The notes: generated by a model from the sequence alone, not told the origin. 38,944 nucleotides of DNA from an uncultured Flavobacterium sp. (GCF_946481155.1 NZ_CAMLMK010000015.1:1-38944); one strand, 5' to 3'; positions 1 through 7,736 are shown, counted from the first letter of the stretch. Numbers and translations: made by a program.

Positions 1-784
1 TAACGACAAGCCATTACCTTATGGTTATGTGCACGATCGTGACGTATTGATGGGGAAAACTACTTGGGAAATCGTCGATCTTGACGAGCGAGTGAACTTC
101 CCATTATATTTTCCTGTTGATACTGCAAATATTGGTAAAGACAGACGCTCTTTATTTGATGTTCTTTTAAAAGGTATTAAAACTGGAAAAATCACTGAGG
201 TATATTCAGATGATTATTTCAACACAAAGAAAACGCTGAAGGATATGGCTTCTTCTTTCACCTACATCGATACAACTCAAGCAGGTCGTGATGAAATCAA
301 CACGTATTATGATGATTACATGACGAAGAAAACCAAAGTTTTAGATCCTCAGTTTATTGATAAAAGAGAATTGACTGCTATCGATATTTCCGGATACAAA
401 ATTAAAGGTTACTGGTACTTTGATAAAAGACAAGGTGAACTGAAATACAGAATGTTAGGTATTTGTCCTGTAGCTCCGGAAGCGAGAGACATCGGAGCAG
501 ATAATCCAGACGTTATCGAATTGTTCTGGGTGTATTTCCCTTCAATTCGAAATGAATTGCACGAAGCCAAAGCGTTCAATGACAGAAACTCTGCAATGCC
601 TTTAACGTTTGACCACTTATTAAATGCACGTCGTTTCAGTGGCGTAATTTACAAAGAAGAGAACGTATACGGAGACAGAGCCATTGAGCAGTACATGAAA
701 GAAAACTCTCAGATGCAGTTATTGGAATCTGAAAGAGTAAAAGAGAAAATCCGCAACTTCGAACAGGATATGTGGAACTACTAG
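1..784 (+). CDS. gldN: Gliding motility / type IX secretion protein GldN (5' end outside window)
   Basis: The reading frame is open from base 2 to the TAG at 782-784, so the gene begins outside the window and about 260 C-terminal codons are present. The GTG at base 29 is internal and is not a real start. I recognise the conserved GldN core: a segment around HDRDVLMGKTTWEIVDLDER near the left edge, then a WVYFPSIRNEL-like segment about 80 residues before the end. GldN is a periplasmic component of the Bacteroidota type IX secretion system and works with the GldK ring, supporting gliding and surface protein export. In this phylum it normally closes a gldKLMN operon, which would lie to the left. 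A hairpin terminator follows at 811-839. The family call is from recognition of the sequence, not a search. Confidence 0.93.
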   Translation, partial: NDKPLPYGYVHDRDVLMGKTTWEIVDLDERVNFPLYFPVDTANIGKDRRSLFDVLLKGIKTGKITEVYSDDYFNTKKTLKDMASSFTYIDTTQAGRDEINTYYDDYMTKKTKVLDPQFIDKRELTAIDISGYKIKGYWYFDKRQGELKYRMLGICPVAPEARDIGADNPDVIELFWVYFPSIRNELHEAKAFNDRNSAMPLTFDHLLNARRFSGVIYKEENVYGDRAIEQYMKENSQMQLLESERVKEKIRNFEQDMWNY

Positions 785-810
785 TTAGTTATTTCTTTTA
801 AATTATAGTA

Positions 811-839
811 AAAACTCTCACCAAACGGTGAGAGTTTTT
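811..839 (+). terminator. Rho-independent terminator after gldN
   Basis: A perfect 12-bp stem (811-822 with 827-838, AAAACTCTCACC/GGTGAGAGTTTT) with a 4-base loop runs directly into a T-rich tract. It lies 27 bases after the gldN stop and should end the gldN transcript. Its T tract overlaps the promoter element of the next gene. Confidence 0.88.
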
Positions 840-847
840 TATTTTTG
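840..847 (+). promoter_or_regulatory. Promoter -7 element (TATTTTTG) for the FAD oxidoreductase
   Basis: TATTTTTG is an exact match to the Flavobacterium -7 consensus TAnnTTTG. It begins in the T tract of the gldN terminator and ends 4 bases before the ATG at 852, so the transcript would start at or next to the start codon. No clear TTG is seen at the -33 position, where the terminator stem lies. Confidence 0.6.
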
Positions 848-851
848 TACC

Positions 852-1901
852 ATGATAGATTATTTGATTGTTGGTTCCGGAATCGCCGGGATCTGTTTTG
901 CCGAAACCGCTTTACAAAAGGAAAAATCTTTTTTGGTAGTAGATGATTTCTCGTCCTCGTCCTCAAGAGTGGCCGGCGGACTCTATAATCCGGTAATTTT
1001 AAAACGTTTTAGCCAGGTATGGCAGGCTACGGAGCAATTAAACTATGGTCTTCCTTTTTATGCTAATATCGAGGAGCGCCTGGGGGTTAAAGTGGATTTT
1101 AAAATCCCTGTCTATCGCAAATTTGCTTCCATAGAGGAACAGAACAATTGGTTTCAGGCTGCCGATAAACCGTCTCTGGCACCTTTTCTATCTACTAAGA
1201 TTATTCAGAAGCACTATCAGTCCATTTCCTCAGAGTTTGGCTTTGGTGAAGTATTGCAAACGGGTTATGTAGATACGGCTGCGCTAATCAACGAATACAA
1301 TGTGTATCTTCAAAACCACAACTTATTCCTAAAAGAAACATTTGATTATTCGCAAATAGAATTTTTAAAGAATTCGTTGAGATATAAAGATATCGAAGCA
1401 AAACATATCATTTTCGCTGAAGGTTTCGGACTGCATGCCAATCCGTTCTTCAACTTGCTCCCATTAGATGGCACTAAAGGTGAGCTGCTTATTATAAAAG
1501 CGCCTGATTTAAACTTAGATGTCGTCTTAAAATCAAGCATTTTTATTCTGCCGATTGGCAATCATTTATTTAAAGTCGGTGCGACTTATAATTGGGATGA
1601 TAAAACCGACATTCCAACAGAGGAAGGCAAGTTGGAATTGATCGAAAATCTTAAGGAGCTAATCGACTGCGATTTCGAAATCATTGAGCATTTTGCCGGA
1701 GTTCGTCCGACAGTTAAAGATAGACGTCCTTTGGTAGGAACCCATTCAGTGCATAACAGGCTTCATATTTTGAATGGTCTGGGGACACGTGGCGTGATGC
1801 TTGGGCCTTCCCTGGCTAAAGATTTATTTCTTCATATCGAGAATGACATGCCATTAGACAGCCAGATTGATATCAGGCGATTCGATAAAAAGAAAAAGTA
1901 A
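852..1901 (+). CDS. NAD(P)/FAD-dependent oxidoreductase, DAO (glycine/D-amino-acid oxidase-like) family
   Basis: About 349 residues. The N-terminus MIDYLIVGSGIAG gives a Rossmann beta-alpha-beta fold with GxGxxG at residues 8-13, followed by an acidic pair at the end of the second strand (VVDD), typical of FAD binding. Near the C-terminus GVRPTVKDRRPLVG (about 282-295) and GLGTRGVMLGPSLA (about 308-322) are the flavin-contacting segments of the DAO family. I chose the ATG at 852 over the in-frame ATG at 828 because the 828 start lies inside the gldN terminator and upstream of the -7 element. The substrate is not evident. It is a single gene between gldN and a minus-strand gene, and probably a cytoplasmic amine or amino-acid oxidase. 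Confidence 0.85.
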   Translation: MIDYLIVGSGIAGICFAETALQKEKSFLVVDDFSSSSSRVAGGLYNPVILKRFSQVWQATEQLNYGLPFYANIEERLGVKVDFKIPVYRKFASIEEQNNWFQAADKPSLAPFLSTKIIQKHYQSISSEFGFGEVLQTGYVDTAALINEYNVYLQNHNLFLKETFDYSQIEFLKNSLRYKDIEAKHIIFAEGFGLHANPFFNLLPLDGTKGELLIIKAPDLNLDVVLKSSIFILPIGNHLFKVGATYNWDDKTDIPTEEGKLELIENLKELIDCDFEIIEHFAGVRPTVKDRRPLVGTHSVHNRLHILNGLGTRGVMLGPSLAKDLFLHIENDMPLDSQIDIRRFDKKKK

Positions 1902-1902
1902 A

Positions 1903-2289
1903 CTATACTTTGCTTTTCCAGTCTTTATCAAAATGGATAAAAATATTAATCCAGATGTTTCGCGACAGACGCATGATTACCGGCATTAAAAGTATCAACG
2001 TGAGAATTATGCTGATAAAGGCAGTTTTTAAACTTGTGCCAAAGAATAAATGCGAAATAATATAAGCGGCAATTCCAAAAGCAATTCCCACTCCATAACT
2101 TACATACATGGCGCCATAAAAAAAGGAAGGCTCAATTTTATACCGGGTCCCGCAATGGCTACAAGTCTCATTCATCTTAAGGGTATTCGACAAATGGAAC
2201 GGATTTTTATCCAAATACATGCTTTCTTCCTGGCATTTAGGACAACTTCCTGTTAAAATGCTGTTTAATTTGGATCCTTTTTTTAACAT
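1903..2289 (-). CDS. DUF983 family membrane protein
   Basis: About 128 residues. A Cys-x-x-Cys pair near the N-terminus (SCPKC) and a second pair (CSHCG) form a likely zinc ribbon. Two hydrophobic segments follow (a helix after FFYGAMYVSYGVG and another after LKTAF), then a short basic tail ending FDKDWKSKV. This is the DUF983 pattern; function unknown. A start at 2319 is possible, but that N-terminus overlaps a promoter-like TACCTTTA at 2306-2313, so MLKKGSKL (2289), or the ATG two codons earlier at 2295, is preferred. The gene converges on the FAD oxidoreductase with one base between stops and diverges from the ABC-F gene. Confidence 0.85.
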   Translation of the reverse strand: MLKKGSKLNSILTGSCPKCQEESMYLDKNPFHLSNTLKMNETCSHCGTRYKIEPSFFYGAMYVSYGVGIAFGIAAYIISHLFFGTSLKTAFISIILTLILLMPVIMRLSRNIWINIFIHFDKDWKSKV

Positions 2290-2305
2290 TTGCATAAAAT
2301 TTTTG

Positions 2306-2313
2306 TAAAGGTA
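2306..2313 (-). promoter_or_regulatory. Probable -7 element (TACCTTTA) for the DUF983 gene
   Basis: Read on the minus strand, TACCTTTA matches TAnnTTTG at all but the last base and lies 10 bases before the ATG at 2295. It is the reason for preferring a start downstream of 2319. Confidence 0.4.
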
Positions 2314-2353
2314 ATTCATTTAAGAATTTGCCTATGTAACATTAGTACAAATT

Positions 2354-4258
2354 ATGCTTAATATTCACAATTTATCGGTTTCTTTTGGTGGTACTTATTT
2401 GTTCGAAGAAGTAACATTTCGTTTGGGTGCAGGAGATAGAGTGGGACTGGTTGGAAAAAACGGAGCCGGAAAATCTACAATGCTTAAAATTCTTTCACGT
2501 GATTTCGCGCCGGATTCCGGAAGCATCGCAACCGAGAAAGAAGTAAAGATTGGTTTTCTGCGCCAGGATATCGATTTCGTGAAAGGCAGAACGGTTTTAG
2601 AGGAAGCGTATCAGGCATTTGAAGAAATCAAGCGTGCCGAATTAAAAATAGACGAGATCAATCATCAGTTAGCTACTCGAACAGATTACGAAAGTGCAAG
2701 CTATTCAGAACTGATCGAACAATTAAGCGATGTAACCCATCACTATGAAATCCTTGGCGGTTACAACTATGTGGGCGAAACTGAAAAGATTCTTTTGGGA
2801 TTGGGTTTCAAACGCGAAGAATTCAACAACCAGACCGATACTTTTTCAGGAGGATGGCGTATGCGTATCGAATTGGCAAAACTTTTACTTCAAAGCAATG
2901 ACATCCTGCTTCTGGATGAGCCAACCAACCACTTAGATATTGAAAGTATTATTTGGTTAGAAGGTTTCTTGAGAACGTTCCCCGGTGTAGTGGTAATCGT
3001 TTCCCACGATAAGATGTTCCTGGATAATGTTACGAACAGAACCATAGAAATATCTTTAGGTAAAGCCTACGATTTCAATAAACCGTATTCACAGTATTTG
3101 GTCCTGCGCCAGGAAATCCGCGAAAAGCAATTGGCTACGCAAAAGAACCAGGCCAAGAAAATCGAAGAAACCGAAAAACTGATTGAGAAATTCCGAGCCA
3201 AGGCGTCAAAAGCTTCGATGGCACAATCCTTAATCAAGAAATTGGATAAGGTAGAACGTATTGAGGTCGATGAAGATGATAATTCCGTAATGAACATCTC
3301 GTTCCCGGTTTCAGTGACGCCGGGTCGCGTTGTTGTGGAAGCGGAACACGTTACCAAAGCGTATGGCGATAAAACGATTTTAAAAGATATTAACCTCTTA
3401 GTGGAACGCGGAAGCAAGATCGCTTTCGTAGGTCAGAACGGCCAGGGGAAATCCACTTTCATGAAAGCCATCGTCAACGAATTCGATTTCGGCGGAAGCA
3501 TTAAATTAGGGCATAACGTGCAGCTAGGCTATTTTGCCCAAAATCAGGCGGAATACCTTGATGGCGAAATCACGTTATTAGAAACGATGGTGGAAGCGGC
3601 AACCGATTCGAACCGGTCTAAAGTACGGGATATGTTAGGGTCGTTCCTGTTTCGCGGCGACGATGTGGAGAAAAAGGTAAAAGTGCTTTCCGGAGGCGAA
3701 CGAAACCGTCTGGCGCTTTGTAAATTGCTGTTACAGCCTATCAATGTACTTGTAATGGACGAACCGACAAATCACCTGGATATTAAGTCTAAGAACGTCT
3801 TAAAAGCAGCTTTACAGCAATATGAAGGAACTTTGCTGCTGGTATCGCACGACCGTGACTTTCTTCAGGGGATGTCGAACATCGTATACGAATTCAAAGA
3901 CCAGAAAATCAAGGAATATTTAGGCGATATCAATTTCTTCTTAGAGCAACGCAAACTGGAAAATATGCGTGAAGTTGAGAAGAAGGATGTCGTAAAGGAA
4001 ACACAAAAGCTGGATAAATCGCTTTCCTACGAAGAGCAGAAAAAGAACAAATCCCTTCAAAACCGATTAAGTAAAATCGAAAGCCAGATTCAGCAGTTGG
4101 AAAAGGATATTCAGGGCGACGATAAAGCCTTAGCTTCTAATTACGACAAACACATGGCAGACGCCTCTTTCTTTGCGGCCTACGAAAAGAAAAAGAAGGA
4201 TCTGGACCAATTACTGGAAGACTGGGAAAAAGTACAGGGCGAGATTGATGCTTTGTAA
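2354..4258 (+). CDS. ABC-F family ATP-binding protein
   Basis: 634 residues with two ABC ATPase domains and no membrane segment. Domain 1: Walker A GKNGAGKST (34-42), signature SGGWRMR (about 165), Walker B LLLDEPTNHLD. Domain 2: Walker A GQNGQGKST (about 360), signature LSGGERNRLALCKLLL (about 446), Walker B VLVMDEPTNHLD. A charged linker joins them and the last 90 residues are a Lys/Glu-rich coiled coil, as in Uup/YdiF-like ABC-F proteins. ABC-F proteins act on ribosomes (relief of stalled translation, sometimes antibiotic protection) rather than in transport. Which subfamily this belongs to cannot be settled by eye. The ATG at 2354 begins directly with the first beta strand of the domain, so the start is secure. 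Confidence 0.95.
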   Translation: MLNIHNLSVSFGGTYLFEEVTFRLGAGDRVGLVGKNGAGKSTMLKILSRDFAPDSGSIATEKEVKIGFLRQDIDFVKGRTVLEEAYQAFEEIKRAELKIDEINHQLATRTDYESASYSELIEQLSDVTHHYEILGGYNYVGETEKILLGLGFKREEFNNQTDTFSGGWRMRIELAKLLLQSNDILLLDEPTNHLDIESIIWLEGFLRTFPGVVVIVSHDKMFLDNVTNRTIEISLGKAYDFNKPYSQYLVLRQEIREKQLATQKNQAKKIEETEKLIEKFRAKASKASMAQSLIKKLDKVERIEVDEDDNSVMNISFPVSVTPGRVVVEAEHVTKAYGDKTILKDINLLVERGSKIAFVGQNGQGKSTFMKAIVNEFDFGGSIKLGHNVQLGYFAQNQAEYLDGEITLLETMVEAATDSNRSKVRDMLGSFLFRGDDVEKKVKVLSGGERNRLALCKLLLQPINVLVMDEPTNHLDIKSKNVLKAALQQYEGTLLLVSHDRDFLQGMSNIVYEFKDQKIKEYLGDINFFLEQRKLENMREVEKKDVVKETQKLDKSLSYEEQKKNKSLQNRLSKIESQIQQLEKDIQGDDKALASNYDKHMADASFFAAYEKKKKDLDQLLEDWEKVQGEIDAL

Positions 4259-4259
4259 A

Positions 4260-4395
4260 TAATTTTTGAGCGGAAGGTTCGGGCAGCGAATAAACCATTT
4301 TCCCGCTGTCCGCTCTATCTTTTTTTGCCATTTGTCAAAGCAAAAAAAGGATGTCGCTCCCATCGGGGCTGGAGGATGACTTTTGGAGTTTATTG
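4260..4395. repeat. Dispersed palindromic element, copy A
   Basis: Between the convergent ABC-F and GNAT-like genes. A box at 4300-4315 (TTCCCGCTGTCCGCTC) is followed by a perfect 10-bp stem (CTTTTTTTGC 4319-4328 with GCAAAAAAAG 4340-4349), then a second box at 4356-4376 (CTCCCATCGGGGCTGG core). The same two boxes in the same order surround an unrelated stem at 23046-23133. The A/T-rich stem could also act as a two-way transcription terminator for the converging genes. Confidence 0.7.
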
Positions 4396-4407
4396 ATGTT
4401 CGGGGAT

Positions 4408-5556
4408 TTACTTAAATGGATTTCGTTCCTTCCAAAGCGTTTCCGGCTCCAGCGATTTGAAAATCTTCCCGACAAACTTGTTGATTACGGGATTGGAATG
4501 CTCCATGAAACCCACCATTTCATAAGGCTTAGCACCTACAGAACTTTTGATTTCCAAGGCAGTTCGCGCAAAAATAATCTTCTTGTAGCCTTTCTTCACT
4601 GAATAGCCAATCATATCATACAGCATATTCAAATATACCATCATTTCGCGTTGGTGCTCGTCGTCATAGCCAAGGAAATAAGTGTCGATGGTATCTCCGT
4701 TTTTAACCAATGTGTTGAATCCGATTAATTTCTCATCAAGGAAATAGCCATAAAACAGGAAATTGTGGCCCAACTGCTTTTTAAGTTCGTAGAAATGGTT
4801 TTCCGCAAGAAAGAACGTATTGAAGGGTGCATTTTTAGCGACATTCAAATACAAATCATTAATAGTGGAATTGTATTTTTCAATCTCAGCCAACGGCATT
4901 TTTCGTTTTCCGATACCATCGAGTTTTTTGTGCGCACGTTTGTATTGGTCACGGTATTTTTTGCTCAAAGCGGCAATGTAATTGTCTTCGGTTTTCCAGT
5001 TTTCATCAATCGAAAAAATCATGTTTGGCTGGGTCGAAAATCGGTAAAATGATTTGAATTCAGGTGCTTCTAAAACTGCGACGTCCTCAAGGAAGAAATC
5101 TTTAAAAGTGATAAGATGTACTTTTTTGCCTTCCTTTCTGAAAATCGTCTGCAGTGCTTTAGTGGCTTCATGCAATAATGAAATGCCGTCTTCTGTAGCA
5201 AGTTCTTCGGAAAAAACAAAAGCATTCTGGCCGGTAAGCATATTATTTCCTATGAATAAAACATGCGCCGTAAAATTCCTGAACACAAAATTCCTGACTG
5301 AAGTCTTCAGGCAATTGTCGCGTTCCCCAAACGAACTCACCTTGTTCAGGTCCACAAACTGAGAAAGCGCGATGCCAACTAACTTTACTCCATCAAATAA
5401 ACCAATGTAATGACAGGTCATGTTTTGCGGTGCCGAAGTTTCCAAAGCTTGTAAATAATCCGAAGAAAGGAAAATATTGGTATGCGCTAAAGTATCCCAG
5501 GAATCAGAGATTTCAGCAACAGTAGTATAGATTTTATAATGGTAGTTGTGTTTCAC
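4408..5556 (-). CDS. GNAT-like acyltransferase (FemAB/BioF2-type fold)
   Basis: 382 residues. The C-terminal half carries a GNAT-like pattern: a segment YRDQYKRAHKKLDG, a strand with FYGYFLDEKLIGFNTLV, then YFLGYDDEHQREMMVYLNML leading into a long helix. This resembles the Acetyltransf_6 group of FemAB-related proteins, which attach acyl or aminoacyl groups to cell-wall or lipid substrates. The substrate here is unknown. The start is GTG (5554-5556); there is no suitable in-frame ATG before the conserved region. The start codon lies directly after the T tract of the DUF1761 terminator, with TTTCTTTG (one mismatch to TAnnTTTG) overlapping the GTG, suggesting a leaderless transcript. Confidence 0.7.
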   Translation of the reverse strand: MKHNYHYKIYTTVAEISDSWDTLAHTNIFLSSDYLQALETSAPQNMTCHYIGLFDGVKLVGIALSQFVDLNKVSSFGERDNCLKTSVRNFVFRNFTAHVLFIGNNMLTGQNAFVFSEELATEDGISLLHEATKALQTIFRKEGKKVHLITFKDFFLEDVAVLEAPEFKSFYRFSTQPNMIFSIDENWKTEDNYIAALSKKYRDQYKRAHKKLDGIGKRKMPLAEIEKYNSTINDLYLNVAKNAPFNTFFLAENHFYELKKQLGHNFLFYGYFLDEKLIGFNTLVKNGDTIDTYFLGYDDEHQREMMVYLNMLYDMIGYSVKKGYKKIIFARTALEIKSSVGAKPYEMVGFMEHSNPVINKFVGKIFKSLEPETLWKERNPFK

Positions 5557-5558
5557 AA

Positions 5559-5592
5559 AGAAAAAAATCGCTCCACAAATGTAGAGCGATTG
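5559..5592 (-). terminator. Terminator after the DUF1761 gene
   Basis: On the minus strand an 8-bp stem AATCGCTC/GAGCGATT (5584-5591 with 5566-5573) is followed by a run of T. It lies 24 bases after the DUF1761 stop. Its T tract runs into the start of the GNAT-like gene. Confidence 0.85.
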
Positions 5593-5615
5593 TAGTATAA
5601 TAAAATGTTAAATTT

Positions 5616-6107
5616 TTATTTCCATCCGCAAATGATAGTACCCATAATCGTAAGTGAAACAATCCAATAGCCTGCATTGATCAGCATGTATTTCCATGAT
5701 TTCTGCTCAAATAAACCATTAATGCAAGTGATTGGTAATGCGATGAATACGCCAGAGATGAAACCGTGAAGGGCTCCGTGCTTAAATGTACGGAAAGCAT
5801 CGCCATAATCAGCCATGAAAGCGGCATAAGATGGTAATGCCTGGTTAATCATATCAGGATCGCCGCCCACCATTCCCATAGCTCCCAACTGGTGAATTAC
5901 CAAAGCGGGAACAATAAAGGCAAGCATTAAAGAGTAAAAAATAGTCAGCCCGAAAATTTTCAACATGTTTCCCTGTTTCGCTTTTTCTTCAGTCATTCCG
6001 GATTCTCTCATCCAGATCGTTCCGAAGACTTTTGGGCTGTACCATACAAATCCGACAACTAAAGTAACCAGTGCGGCTGCTATTACTGCTAAAAAATTAA
6101 ATTCCAT
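5616..6107 (-). CDS. DUF1761 family membrane protein
   Basis: 163 residues with four hydrophobic segments (about 7-27, 50-72, 110-130 and 138-160). The N-terminal helix ends in GFVWYSPKVFGTIWMRESGMTEEK, the hallmark of DUF1761, and the C-terminal segment is YMLINAGYWIVSLTIMGTIICGWK-like. Function unknown; it is an inner-membrane protein. It has its own promoter (TAAATTTG at 6130-6137) and a terminator at 5559-5592, so it is transcribed alone. Confidence 0.88.
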   Translation of the reverse strand: MEFNFLAVIAAALVTLVVGFVWYSPKVFGTIWMRESGMTEEKAKQGNMLKIFGLTIFYSLMLAFIVPALVIHQLGAMGMVGGDPDMINQALPSYAAFMADYGDAFRTFKHGALHGFISGVFIALPITCINGLFEQKSWKYMLINAGYWIVSLTIMGTIICGWK

Positions 6108-6129
6108 AATGTTTTGTTTTTGGTTTTCT

Positions 6130-6137
6130 CAAATTTA
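6130..6137 (-). promoter_or_regulatory. Promoter -7 element (TAAATTTG) for the DUF1761 gene
   Basis: Exact TAnnTTTG match on the minus strand, 22 bases before the ATG at 6107. A TTG lies 23 bases further upstream, at the edge of the usual spacing. Confidence 0.55.
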
Positions 6138-6185
6138 ACAAATAAAAACACATAGTGAAACAAATGGTTTTAATTTTATAGGATT

Positions 6186-6791
6186 TTATGCGCAATTATC
6201 AGAACCGGCGGGCATCGGGCGGTAGGCATAATATTGTAATACTTCTTCAATAGCTAACTTAATTGCTTTATTGATAGGAAGAATGATGTTTCCCAATCGG
6301 AAATCAATTTGAGAAAGATTCATGTAATAATCGGTGAAAATCGGTACAGGGAGTCCTTTATTGATGGCTTCCGTAGAATTATCATAATTTGTTTTCTGGC
6401 CTTCTTTTATGATTTTGCAGGTAGCCAAACGAAGCTGGCCATATTTATCTTTGTTGGCGCCAAACCCAAAAAGCCGGCAGATCAAGCCGCGATACGGGTA
6501 ATTACTGCAACTTCCCTGATGTATGTCCAAAGCAGAAAGCGGATTGTAAATATGACAGATTGTTGTTTCTTTTGTATTTAATTCGTCGAGGACTTTTTCG
6601 GCATTTCCGTTTAGATAAAGATGAAATGCGTAAGGTAAAAACTCTAAAGGAGAAGCGTCGATATTGGTGGTGCAGCATTTTCCGCATCCAGCAACGCAGC
6701 TGAGCTTAGTTTCGGATTTAAATTCAGTAATTTCAACTTCAAGCTGCTGAAACAACTGTTCCACTAATCTTGCTCTGCGTTCTATCGACAT
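6186..6791 (-). CDS. YkgJ family cysteine-cluster protein
   Basis: 201 residues. The N-terminal third contains SCVAGCGKCC (Cys 32, 36, 39, 40), and further Cys occur in TTICHIY and in the segment GSCSNYPYRGLICRLFGFG. This arrangement is the CxxxCxxCC...CxxYxxRxxxCR pattern of the YkgJ (UPF0153) family, thought to bind zinc or iron. No enzymatic role is established. It is cytoplasmic, with no signal peptide or membrane segment. The upstream TACCTTCG (about 10 bases before the ATG on the minus strand) is one mismatch from the -7 consensus. Confidence 0.85.
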   Translation of the reverse strand: MSIERRARLVEQLFQQLEVEITEFKSETKLSCVAGCGKCCTTNIDASPLEFLPYAFHLYLNGNAEKVLDELNTKETTICHIYNPLSALDIHQGSCSNYPYRGLICRLFGFGANKDKYGQLRLATCKIIKEGQKTNYDNSTEAINKGLPVPIFTDYYMNLSQIDFRLGNIILPINKAIKLAIEEVLQYYAYRPMPAGSDNCA

Positions 6792-6906
6792 TATTTTTTT
6801 CCCGAAGGTAGGCTAATAAACCCCGGTTTGCTATTTAATCTCAACTATTGTTCAAAGTTTAACTTTCGTTTGTGTTTTATTGTGGATTATTACAGAATTT
6901 CGGACA

Positions 6907-6937
6907 TAAAAAAACCACCAACTTCCGTTGATGGTTC
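6907..6937 (-). terminator. Terminator after the J-domain/KTSC gene
   Basis: On the minus strand AACCATCAAC (6936-6927), loop GGAA, GTTGGTGGTT (6922-6913), then T7. One A-C mismatch in a 10-bp stem. It lies 21 bases after the stop at 6958. Confidence 0.8.
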
Positions 6938-6957
6938 CAATTTCTATGCGAAGTCGA

Positions 6958-7404
6958 TTACTCGGCAGCAACTAATTTGCTTGCGCTTCGGTAAGTGAAT
7001 TCGTTGTAGATTTTTCTTCTTGCAAAACGGCTTGGCGATTCTGCGTTGATCATTTTAATGTACGTCGCTTTCGGTACTCCAAAATATTCGAACTGGTTTC
7101 CATCTAAAAATGAGATATACAATACACTATTGTCCATGTAGAAATCCAAAATATTGGAAGTTGTAGTAGTTTTGATGTATTCTTCTCTGTCTTTTTCCTG
7201 AGTTTCCGGTGCAATGCTCACTAAAAAGTGGTACGCTTCGATAATCGCTTTGCTTTTTTCTTCAGCAGCCAAACGTTCCTCATCATTCGTTAATCTGTCA
7301 GGGTGACAGTCTTTCATACTGTTTCTGTAGATTGTTTTCAATTCTTTCAGCGTTGCTGTTTTTGTAACGTCAAGTAATTTTCTGTACTCAACAATTTTCT
7401 TCAT
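6958..7404 (-). CDS. J-domain / KTSC-domain protein
   Basis: About 148 residues from MKKIVEYRKLLDV (start 7404; the ATG at 7410 is equally possible). The first 65 residues form a J-like domain: helix YRKLLDVTKTATLKELKTIYRN, then the HPD tripeptide in KDCHPDRL, then a helix ending AYHFLVS. The C-terminal part (NSVLYISFLDGNQFEYFGVP, then FARRKIYNEF) is a KTSC domain, known from phage-related and lysyl-tRNA-synthetase-linked proteins. The frame stays open to a more upstream ATG (7527), but that would run through the initiator-tRNA terminator at 7510-7538, so I reject it. HPD suggests DnaK binding; the role of the KTSC part is unknown. Confidence 0.8.
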   Translation of the reverse strand: MKKIVEYRKLLDVTKTATLKELKTIYRNSMKDCHPDRLTNDEERLAAEEKSKAIIEAYHFLVSIAPETQEKDREEYIKTTTTSNILDFYMDNSVLYISFLDGNQFEYFGVPKATYIKMINAESPSRFARRKIYNEFTYRSASKLVAAE

Positions 7405-7509
7405 GTTCATGTTCTGTAAAATAAAAAAGCGACCCTTTTTAATAGAATAGCTTTGATTAGCAATGAGATAGCCCTGAAAATAAGGGAAATCGGCAACCAT
7501 GATTTTTTC

Positions 7510-7538
7510 AAAAAAAAAGAGAACCAAATGATTCTCTT
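7510..7538 (-). terminator. Terminator after the tandem initiator tRNA genes
   Basis: On the minus strand AAGAGAA (7538-7532), 8-base loop, TTCTCTT (7523-7517), followed by an eight-base T run. It begins 6 bases after the tRNA 3' end. Confidence 0.8.
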
Positions 7539-7543
7539 CTTAG

Positions 7544-7616
7544 TAGCGGGAACAGGACTCGAACCTGTGACCTTCGGGTTATGAGCCCGACGAGCTGCCT
7601 ACTGCTCTATCCCGCG
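7544..7616 (-). tRNA. Initiator tRNA-fMet (CAT), distal copy
   Basis: A 73-base cloverleaf: acceptor CGCGGGA/TCCCGCT, D arm GAGC-GCTC, anticodon arm TCGGG-CTCATAA-CCCGA (anticodon CAT), T arm ACAGG-TTCGAGT-CCTGT, discriminator A. Three consecutive G-C pairs in the anticodon stem, A11-U24 and an unpaired first position (C1 opposite U72) mark it as initiator rather than elongator. CCA is not encoded (the gene continues CTA). It is identical to the copy at 7652-7724. Confidence 0.95.
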
Positions 7617-7651
7617 ATGTGCGTTTGGTAATCTCAGTAAAATTAACTTAG

Positions 7652-7724
7652 TAGCGGGAACAGGACTCGAACCTGTGACCTTCGGGTTATGAGCCCGACG
7701 AGCTGCCTACTGCTCTATCCCGCG
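7652..7724 (-). tRNA. Initiator tRNA-fMet (CAT), proximal copy
   Basis: Same 73 bases as the copy at 7544-7616, including the three G-C pairs of the anticodon stem and C1 opposite U72. The two genes are 35 bases apart and share the promoter at 7737-7766, so they are probably cut from one precursor. Confidence 0.95.
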
Positions 7725-7736
7725 ATGTTTCGAGTG

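Noticed and set aside
4351..4602. A frame on the plus strand overlapping copy A and the GNAT-like gene
   Set aside because: Antisense to a better supported gene and built partly from the repeat.
7405..7527. N-terminal extension of the J-domain/KTSC gene to an ATG at 7527
   Set aside because: It would be translated through the tRNA terminator and adds no conserved residues.
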